Assembly: GCA_021204375.1 (NCBI GenBank)
Contig: JAJPZL010000225.1
Coordinates: 1 to 5,495 of the forward strand
From: Bacteroides sp.
GTDB taxonomy: Bacteria; Bacteroidota; Bacteroidia; Bacteroidales; Bacteroidaceae
Length of the DNA: 5,495 nt
Direction: 5' to 3'
Shown here piece after piece: positions 1 through 5,495 of this stretch (within the stretch, counting starts at the first letter, position 1; each line of letters begins with the position of its first letter). Made by a program: the position numbers and the translations under genes. The notes below the pieces were generated by a model. That model did no database searches, was not told the DNA's origin, and saw only the letters and a list, made by a program, of their open reading frames with translations.

Positions 1-188
1 AATTAAAAAATATAAGGGTATCCCGGCCTATATTTTTATCTGTCAGAAGAATAAAAACAGAAACTTATCGCCTCTTTATACAAGATCAAACACAAAGACA
101 CCACTCTTTATTTCCGGAAAATGGTATCCCTGTGTTCACTCAATAAGCCGTAAGCCTCTTAGCTACTCCGGACCATCATTTTTTATGA
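1..188. other. AT-rich region downstream of susD without a visible gene
   Basis: Apart from the hairpin near 5-38, nothing coding is visible. Small patterns are GGTATCCC at 17-24 and 123-130, and an ATCAT/ATGAT inverted repeat (175-179, 185-189) that overlaps the susD stop. A further operon gene (SusE/F-like protein or enzyme) could begin beyond the window edge. Confidence 0.4.
5..38. terminator. Possible bidirectional terminator hairpin downstream of susD
   Basis: AAAAATATA (6-14) pairs with TATATTTTT (29-37), and GGG (16-18) pairs with CCC (22-24) inside, giving about 12 pairs with an asymmetric internal loop. Read on the minus strand the 3' arm runs into a T6 tract. It lies about 150 bases after the susD stop. 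The stem is mostly A-T, so it is a weak example. Confidence 0.45.
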
Positions 189-401
189 TCAATTTGCCAG
201 ATTCCCACGTATATTCGGATTATTCTGTAATTCGGTCGATGGAATAGGGAGAACCGAATGCCGGTTGTAATCAAACGGTAAAGCACCGGTAAGTCCGGTT
301 TGTTCTATCTGCACTTTGTATTTGTCTGCCAGACAATTCAGTACGGTAGAGTGATCCGGATTTTTTGGGTTATTATACCAACGCATCAGGTTGAAAAAAC
401 G

Positions 402-404
402 CTA
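402..404 (-). other. In-frame amber codon 2 in susD (codon 536), at the EGQRFF glutamine
   Basis: The sense strand reads HEYTVELFMEG, TAG, RFFNLMRW. The SusD family signature here is E-[RL]-x-x-E-[LF]-x-x-E-G-Q-R-F-[FWY]-D/N-L-x-R-W, in which the residue after EG is almost always Gln or His. TAG therefore replaces a glutamine at one of the best-conserved places in the protein. The frame is intact on both sides. Confidence 0.9.
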
Positions 405-926
405 CCCTTCCATAAATAATTCCACGGTATACTCATGCTTAAGTATTCTGCGTACCGAATTTATCTCTACACCCGGATAGACAATAGTACCGTTCCCGTC
501 TACCACTCTGCCCAGAGTAGGACTTGCAGTGATTACTTCTTCCGCTGTAGGTAAACTTCTCGGGGTCTGTGCATAAAACAGATGAGCATCCGCCTCCGAT
601 CTATTGATCAACCGGTTATTAGCCCGCTCCCGCACTTTGTTTATATACTGTAAGGCAGTTGTCGGATCATCGGTTTCCAGGCAACATTCCGCATACATCA
701 GCAATACATCTGCATACCGTAGAATACGTTCGTTCGCACCACTACGTTGCAGGTCGGCAATATCATTATCGTCCAAGCCATATTTACGAGTGTCGAACCA
801 TTTACCTAACCAGGCATCATCCTGAACTGCGAACATCTCTTCATAAGTGAGCCGTTGTCCGGTATAGCGTTTATCACCGATATCACCCGTATATTTGTAT
901 CGGGCACCCTCCGGTATCCACATCCC

Positions 927-929
927 CTA
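927..929 (-). other. In-frame amber codon 1 in susD (codon 361)
   Basis: The sense strand reads IDPRAY, TAG, GMWIPEGARYKYTG in one unbroken frame. The DPR-[YFA] segment followed by a strand ending in an aromatic is standard SusD. The amber falls two residues before the internal ATG at 921-923, so that ATG is an ordinary Met rather than a new start. No ribosome-binding site points to re-initiation. Gln fits, but this position is not strongly conserved in the family. Confidence 0.85.
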
Positions 930-2009
930 ATAAGCTCTCGGATCAATAATATAGCCCTGGGAATCCCGCTTAAACTCGTTATAAAGCGACAGGGACGGCA
1001 TGGCATTCCACCACCCGATAGGATCGGGAATGGTCATACAGATCTGTCTCCAGCTATTCTGACCTGCATTGATCAGATCCAGCGACATAGCGATAGGAGC
1101 TTCGAGGCTTTTATTAAACTGGATTTCGAACAGAGACTCCCGGTTATTCTCATTCACCTTCGATGTATTGTCGTAGTAGTTATTAACCAGTTCATACTCA
1201 TTACTGTCAATGATCTTTTTCAATACCTCTTTGGCCAGTCCCCACTCTGCCGAACCGGCACCCGCCGAACTATCCAGGACAGGACGTCCCATATAAGCCT
1301 TAGCCAGAAGTGCCTGTGCCGTTCCTTTAGTAACACGTCCCAGGTTCATCTCATCGGTATACACTACCGAACGTACCGGCAACAACTCTTCTGCTTTTTT
1401 AAGATCCTCTATCATCCGCTCATAGATCACTCCTTTTTCACTGGGACCTGCATAAAAATCATCGCTACCTTTGGCGGAATAATCGCGGTCCGGTACCTCA
1501 TCTCCCCAAAGAGAGGTAATATAGAACCGGCTGAAAGCTCTTAGAAAATAAGCTTCTCCCATTAACCGGTCATACAAAGCCTTATCTTCAGGATCATCCA
1601 GATCGAAAGCATTATCCTGGTTCTCGGCTAATTTTTCCAGTGCCAGGTTAGCCGTAAACTGAAGCGTATAAAAGTTCGAATAGATCTCCGACACCAACTG
1701 ATGCCCCGCCGAGATCGTATAACCGGATAATTGCACAACCGTAAGATCTCCCGCTGCCGCTTTAAAGGTAAATACCGCTTCATCGCTACGTGTATTAAGA
1801 ATATAAGGCATATTACGCCCACACGACTGAAGCAACTGGATCACATTATAAGCCCCGTTCACCGCATAGATCAAATGCTCTTTCGTATTATAATAAGTAT
1901 CAATGGTCTCTGCTTCAGGATTGAAGTAATCTATATTGGGTGCGCACGATGTAAACACCGACAACAAGGAAAGCAGAATACCTCCTATATATATTTTTAT
2001 CTTTTTCAT

Positions 2010-2027
2010 ACTCGTTCCTCTTTAATA
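2010..2027 (-). promoter_or_regulatory. susC-susD intergenic spacer with Shine-Dalgarno-like sequence
   Basis: The 18 bases between the repaired susC stop (TAA, 2028-2030) and the susD ATG contain AAAGAGGAACGAGT. The GAGGA core sits about six bases before ATG, a good ribosome-binding distance. There is no terminator or promoter-like sequence in this gap, so susD depends on the susC transcript. Confidence 0.65.
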
Positions 2028-2107
2028 TTAAAACAATAATTGTAAACCGAAAAAGTATTCCCGCTGACTCCAGTAGGTTCCTGTAAAGTCATAGAAACGA
2101 CCATCTA

Positions 2108-2114
2108 CCCCCCC
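2108..2114 (-). other. G7 homopolymer causing a +1 frame break at the susC C-terminus
   Basis: The plus strand has seven C (sense G7). As given, the frame reads LDRGGRWSFL and stops at TGA 2089-2091. With six G it reads LDRGVDGRFYDFTGTYW and continues to SQREYFFGLQLLF and TAA at 2028-2030. That restores the terminal Phe typical of barrels assembled by the BAM machinery, and places the stop 18 bp before susD. One extra G in the run is the simplest explanation. Confidence 0.85.
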
Positions 2115-2769
2115 TGTCAAGCGTAGCCCCACCATTAGGTATCTGCGGGTCGAGCATCGAATAACCGGTAATGATGAACGGATTCTTTACTCCCGCATAC
2201 AGGCGGAGATTTTCCACCCTCAATTTAGCGACAACCGGTTTAGGGAAAGTATATCCCAGCGTGATATTATTACACCGTATATAAGAGCCATTCTCAATGA
2301 AATAATCGCTGGCCCGGGTAGAGTTTTGGTTCGGATCTCCCTGGACAACGGGGATCTTAGTATTTGTATTGGCTGGTAAGGTTATGGTTTCACCGCCGGA
2401 TGTGGTAAAAGTCACTTCAGTGGCCCGGAAACTATTCTTAATATCCGCCATCTGGTTATGCAAAGCTTTTCCCGCCAGCAGAGTCTGCTTATAGTTATTA
2501 TAAATATCTATCCCTAAATCACCCTGAAGCAACATGGAGAGATCAAACTCTTTATAGGCAAGTCCCAGATTCAGCCCCACAGAAGCAGTCGGGATAGAAG
2601 AACCTATGTAGGTCTTATCATCTTCGGTTATCTGTCCATCCCCATCCCGGTCTACATATTTAATATCACCCGCAGCAGCGTTCGGCTGCAACCGTTCACC
2701 CTTGTCATTCACATAACCGGCTGCCTCTTCATCACTCCGGAAAAGCCCGTCTGTTTCGAATCCCCAGAA

Positions 2770-2772
2770 CTA
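2770..2772 (-). other. In-frame amber codon 2 in susC (repaired codon about 807)
   Basis: The sense strand reads VVGRSVA, TAG, FWGFETDGLF. In SusC proteins this is the stretch often written G-x-P/S-I/V-x-Q/S-F-Y/W-G-F, where Gln immediately before the aromatic is common. The frame is unchanged before and after the TAG. A single CAG-to-TAG transition explains it. Confidence 0.87.
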
Positions 2773-3067
2773 CGCCACCGACCGGCCTACTACCGTACGG
2801 GTTACATTAGTCCCGGTTTGGGTAAGATATCCTCCCATCAGAGATTCCGCTCCACCCAGATCAGTTACTTTATTACGATACAGAGAGAAATTAGGAGCAA
2901 CGGTGTAATTTACTTTACCAATCTTGTCACACCAGGTAGCCTGCAGTTCAAGTCCCCAGTTGGTCATGCTACCCACATTCATTACCACAGATGATCCGGC
3001 TCCCACCGAAGAGGGCAACTGTACATTCAATAACATATTGTACACATTACGGTTATAATAATCGAAG

Positions 3068-3087
3068 GTGAAAGAGCCGGTTACTCA
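3068..3087 (-). other. Frame break in the susC barrel
   Basis: The upstream frame reads DMDMLSNRLFHLRLL and hits TAA at 3053-3055. The frame one base over reads FTFDYYNRNVYNMLLN, the expected SusC continuation. Two bases missing near 3074 would give NRLTFTFDYYNR, close to the usual motif. An alternative is loss of one 8-bp copy of a tandem AACCGGCT, which would give NRLTGSFTFDYYNR. A single inserted base would also restore the frame. The exact event cannot be told from this sequence. Confidence 0.8.
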
Positions 3088-4351
3088 ACATATCCATATC
3101 AAAGCCTACCCCCATATCCCGGGTTGTTTCCCAACTCAGGTCCCGGTTGGCAATAGAGGCCGGCCGTGGTCCGGGAACACTGCTATCTCCGGAATTATTA
3201 GTCTGTGGCCCGAACGAATAGGTGTACCCCACAATATTCACGTTCGATTGATAAGCATAGTTACCTACACCACCGGCACTCACTATCCATCCCAGTGTTG
3301 CACGTAGTTTAAGATTGCCAAGCCAGTCAGAAGTAGCCTCTTTTACCCAAGGCTCTTCGCTTACTCTCCATCCCACAGAAAAAGAAGGAAAATAGCCCCA
3401 CCGGTTATCTTTGGCAAACTTCGAACTTTCATCCGCACGAAAATTAGCAGTAAACATATACTTGCCCGCATACGAATACATGATACGACCCAAAATCGAG
3501 TAATACGCCAGGTCACTCCGGGTACCCGACACAGAGATATCATCCTGGAATAAATTTTTCACGCCAAAATCGGTCTGTTCCTGACTACGCCCTGCAAAAG
3601 TGCGGTTAAATGTTTCATATTTTTCGGATACGATCCCGGCTACACCCGATAGGGAATGCAATCCTATATTCTTATCAAATGTCAATAACCAGTCTGTTAA
3701 ATGGCGTGAGTTCCCGTTATTACGTGTTTCCAGTAAGTTATAAGCCTGCGTACCACCGCCGCCACCACTGGCTAAAGTAAACCGGGGTACGAACCGGGTA
3801 TATTGAGAATTATAATGGGTATAACTATAAGTAGCCTTGAACTTCAGCCAATCAAATAGTTTTACTTCGCCGAATACACTGGTGATCACAAAATGAGATT
3901 TTGTTTTATTCCGGTCTTCATGCACAAAAAATATCTGGTTCGGAATATCCAGGCCATCCCCCATACCGGTCTGATAATAGCCCCGATTGATATCGATATT
4001 TGATTCATCATACACCGGTTCATTGGGAGGTAATTGAAGCGTATTCTGCAAAGAGGCCATGGAAGTACCGTGATTATTGGTATAACTCAGCTGTATACGT
4101 CCTCCATACGTAAACCTTCCCCGGGTTCCCTGTACATTGGAATATACATTCTGGTTCTGGTTATTACGTGCTACCCCATTCCTGTCATCCACCGTATAAG
4201 TTGCCCCGAAACGATAATTAAGAAGTTCTCCTCCTCCACTGATAGCCAGGTCATACTTCTGGTAGAAATTAGAGAAAAAATATTCATCCCACCAATCAGT
4301 TTCTGCCATTGGGTTGCTCGGGTTCGCATTATTAGAGGGTACGGAGAGATT

Positions 4352-4354
4352 CTA
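4352..4354 (-). other. In-frame amber codon 1 in susC (repaired codon about 279)
   Basis: The plus strand reads cta, so the sense strand is TAG. The frame continues without shift on both sides: EARADGT, then TAG, then NLSVPSNNANPSNP and AETDWWDEYFFSNF. That is the usual SusC passage with a WWD/W-D-E motif at the start of the barrel. CAG would give Gln by one C-to-T change. This site is a variable linker, so Gln is plausible but not demanded by family conservation. Confidence 0.85.
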
Positions 4355-5180
4355 TGTACCATCTGCACGAGCTTCAGGAGTTGCCGCATTATAAAACAGT
4401 TCATTGGCATACACTGTATAATCATAAGCACCTAGCATTTTCAGCTTTTTAGCCGGCGACCCTGTTCCAATATAGGTATTAAAATTTACCCGGGGACTTC
4501 CGATAGTACCCCTTTTGGTCGTTATTACAATGACCTCATTAGCCCCGCGTACTCCATAAATAGCAGCCGAGGCAGCATCTTTCAGCACCTGGATAGATTC
4601 GATCTCATCATCATTCGGTATATTTCCATCAATAATACCATCTACCACCCAGAGCGGGTCCGTATTTCCGGTTATTGAGCTCGTTCCGCGGATACGGATC
4701 TTTCCACCCGAAACATTCACCCCGGCTATATTTCCCTGCAAAGCATTTTCTACCCCTCCCGGCGCTTTCAGTACTTCGGCAGGGTTCAAAATAGAGATAG
4801 CAGAGGTCAGGTCCGCCTTCTTTTGCGTACCATATCCCACTACCACCACCTCGTCAATGATCTCCATATCTTCCACCATCCTTACATAGATAGTGGTCTG
4901 ATCTTTCACCTCTGTTTCCTGGCTTACATAGCCCACATAACTAAACTGGAGTACCGCACCCGGCGAAACATTTAGCAGGAAGTTTCCTTCCAGGTCTGTA
5001 ATATTTCCGTTAGTTGTACCTTTTTCCACTACATTCACTCCGATAAGGGGAGCCCCACCGGCATCTGTTACAGTTCCTCTAACCATCTTACTCTGAGCAT
5101 AGAGAGAGAAAGAACCAAAGACGATACAGAGCAGCATTAACAGGCGCCCGGTACCTTTTTTCCGACATGTAAAAAGATTC

Positions 5181-5187
5181 TTTTCAT
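5181..5187 (-). other. Probable susC start codon followed by a one-base frame break in an A tract
   Basis: ATG at 5185-5187 is followed by AAAAGAATC. Read in its own frame this closes after about 16 codons. With one more A in the A4 run (5181-5184) it reads MKKNLFTCRKKGTGRLL and joins the ATG at 5135-5137, giving a classic signal peptide: a Lys/Arg-rich n-region, hydrophobic MLLCIVFGSFSL, and LYAQ before cleavage. Starting at 5137 instead would leave a signal peptide with no positive charge. Another ATG in the same frame as 5187 lies six bases upstream (5191-5193). No clear Shine-Dalgarno sequence precedes either, which is common in Bacteroidota. Confidence 0.6.
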
Positions 5188-5271
5188 AAGCATAAAAATT
5201 GATCAGATATTAAAATTAACTTATGGGGAGTGTTTTTCTTATTATTAATGTACGCGTGAAGGCACCTGTTT

Positions 5272-5290
5272 TGTACAGTATAAAAGTACA
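5272..5290. repeat. Short inverted repeat in the susC leader
   Basis: TGTAC (5272-5276) and GTACA (5286-5290) are perfect 5-bp arms around a 9-base AT-rich spacer. The size fits either a small operator or a weak RNA hairpin about 85 bases before the susC start. The arms are short enough to arise by chance in AT-rich DNA. Confidence 0.3.
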
Positions 5291-5343
5291 TGTATTTGAT
5301 TTTATAAAGGATTACTATTTTTCTTTTTAGGAGGAATTTTCTC

Positions 5344-5382
5344 TCCGCAAAAATAATCCGCCTCAAAAGAAGAATTATCCGC
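5344..5382 (-). repeat. GCGGAT direct repeats, 21 bp apart, overlapping a possible -7 element
   Basis: On the minus strand GCGGATAATT (from 5382) and GCGGATTATT (from 5361) start 21 bp apart, two turns of the helix. A third, shorter GCGGA starts at 5348 directly after TATTTTTG. Same-face direct repeats of this spacing are what a tandem activator site would look like. This is inference from pattern only. Confidence 0.3.
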
Positions 5383-5495
5383 TACTCTCTTTTACACATT
5401 CTTTAAGTTTGTACCTGTAGAGTATTTGCAGAGTTTCTACAAACTCATAATAAAATAATAGTAGATAATCCATTAAAAAAACACCTGTTATGAAC

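Larger units (their letters stand above)
189..2009 (-). pseudogene. SusD/RagB-family surface glycan-binding lipoprotein, interrupted by two in-frame TAG codons
   Basis: This would be the outer-membrane lipoprotein that caps the SusC barrel and binds the incoming glycan. The frame runs unbroken from ATG (2007-2009) to TGA (189-191), 606 codons, with amber codons at 361 (927-929) and 536 (402-404). Signs of the family: signal peptide MKKIKIYIGGILLSLL with a lipobox FTSC placing the lipidated Cys at 22; SusD N-terminal alpha-helical (TPR-like) motifs GEAYFLRAFSRF (151-162), LWGD (167-170) and RVTKGTAQALLAKAY (225-239); C-terminal SusD_RagB motifs RYADVLLMYAE (431-441), INKVRERAN (456-464), EG-TAG-RFF (534-539) and LPIP. 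Under the standard code the product stops after residue 360 and lacks the C-terminal domain. It sits 18 bp after susC, so the two are surely co-transcribed. Reading both TAGs as Gln gives a normal full-length SusD. It is either a young pseudogene, a sequence with point errors, or an amber-suppressed gene. Confidence 0.93.
2028..5187 (-). pseudogene. SusC/RagA-family TonB-linked outer-membrane transporter, broken by three frame breaks and two in-frame TAG codons
   Basis: This gene would encode an outer-membrane beta-barrel that imports an oligosaccharide, powered by TonB and working with the SusD-like lipoprotein encoded just downstream. Repaired, it is about 1,053 residues, normal for SusC. 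In order: a signal peptide ending LYAQ (about 1-32); a carboxypeptidase-regulatory-like domain starting VRGTVTD (about 36-108); a TonB-box-like DEVVVVGYG (112-120); a plug domain with LQGNIAGV, KIRIRGTSS, VVDGI and ITTKRG (about 125-228); then the barrel, with a VDRDGDGQI segment and a C-terminal ending in Phe (GLQLLF, TAA at 2028-2030). The readable pieces are 5137-4355, 4351 to about 3080, about 3080-2773, 2769 to about 2110, and about 2115-2031. Lesions are a frame break near 5181, TAG at 4352-4354, a frame break near 3070-3085, TAG at 2770-2772, and a +1 at the G7 tract 2108-2114. Family assignment is near certain. The substrate is unknown. Whether the breaks are biological or sequence error cannot be told here. 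Confidence 0.93.
5188..5495 (-). promoter_or_regulatory. AT-rich leader upstream of susC; probable promoter and 5' untranslated region
   Basis: No convincing gene lies here. The minus-strand reading contains TATTTTTG (5348-5355), which matches the Bacteroidota -7 consensus TAnnTTTG, but no TTTG is seen 19-21 bases further upstream, so the promoter call is weak. Other structure: GCGGAT at 5377-5382 and 5356-5361, exactly 21 bp apart, with a shorter GCGGA at 5344-5348; an inverted repeat TGTAC/GTACA at 5272-5276 and 5286-5290; and ACAGGT three times (5483-5488, 5413-5418, 5264-5269). SusC genes are often controlled by an ECF sigma/anti-sigma pair or a hybrid two-component regulator, and none is visible here. 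Confidence 0.35.

Noticed and set aside
921..923. ATG just after the first susD amber as a re-initiation start
   Set aside because: There is no ribosome-binding sequence. Met-Trp-Ile continues the SusD domain in the same frame, so it is an internal residue.
855..1544. 229-codon open frame on the plus strand
   Set aside because: It lies wholly antisense to susD, whose motifs are unambiguous. Its translation shows no recognisable domain and is explained by codon bias on the opposite strand.
2108..2114. Programmed ribosomal frameshift at the G7 tract
   Set aside because: A +1 shift would be needed, with no recognised stop-codon or structural stimulator beside the tract, and SusC genes are not known to use it. 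Two further frame breaks in the same gene make lesion or error more likely.
402..4354. Diversity-generating retroelement or targeted mutagenesis as the source of the TAGs
   Set aside because: Such elements change adenines in a small variable region. These are isolated apparent C-to-T changes spread over 4 kb, with no template repeat or reverse transcriptase in view.
4034..4435. 133-codon plus-strand open frame, and the 86-codon minus-strand frame at 4171-4431
   Set aside because: Both overlap the SusC barrel coding region in other frames and show no motif of their own.
5184..5366. 60-codon open frame on the minus strand upstream of susC
   Set aside because: It is Lys/Ile/Tyr-rich translation of AT-rich leader DNA with no family signal, and it overlaps the susC start.
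1..5495. tRNA (including a suppressor tRNA), CRISPR array, insertion sequence or phage genes
   Set aside because: No cloverleaf-like segment, regular repeats, terminal inverted repeats or transposase/phage protein similarity was seen on either strand.

Overview
The window holds one SusC/SusD-type glycan-uptake gene pair on the minus strand, with an AT-rich leader upstream and a short AT-rich tail downstream. This pairing is essentially confined to Bacteroidota. The SusC N-terminal extension, the DEVVVVGYG TonB-box-like segment, the SusD lipobox Cys and the RYADVLLMYAE motif all suggest a gut-type Bacteroidales (Bacteroides, Parabacteroides or a relative). The sequence alone does not settle the genus.

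Layout, in transcription order (right to left): about 300 bp of AT-rich non-coding leader (5188-5495); a susC-like gene (5187 to 2028) of about 1,053 residues once repaired; an 18-bp gap with a Shine-Dalgarno-like GAGGA; a susD-like gene (2009 to 189) of 606 codons; then about 190 bp with a hairpin near position 20 that could end the transcript. The SusC protein would be the TonB-dependent outer-membrane barrel. The SusD protein would be the surface lipoprotein that lids it and captures an oligosaccharide. No glycoside hydrolase, lyase, sulfatase or regulator lies in the window, so the substrate cannot be named.

The striking point is that neither gene is open under the standard code. SusC has three frame breaks (near the start codon, near 3070-3085, and at a G7 tract at 2108-2114) and two in-frame stops. 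SusD has no frame break but two in-frame stops. All four internal stops are TAG. At least two sit where the family normally has glutamine (SusD EG-TAG-RFF; SusC SVA-TAG-FWGF), and family sequence resumes without interruption after each one. Three explanations compete: a recently decayed gene pair, a consensus-quality problem in the assembly, or amber decoding as Gln (a TAG suppressor or reassigned code). The frame breaks in SusC favour the first two. The exclusive use of TAG at Gln-compatible sites keeps the third worth testing.

No RNA gene, insertion sequence, CRISPR array or phage gene was seen.
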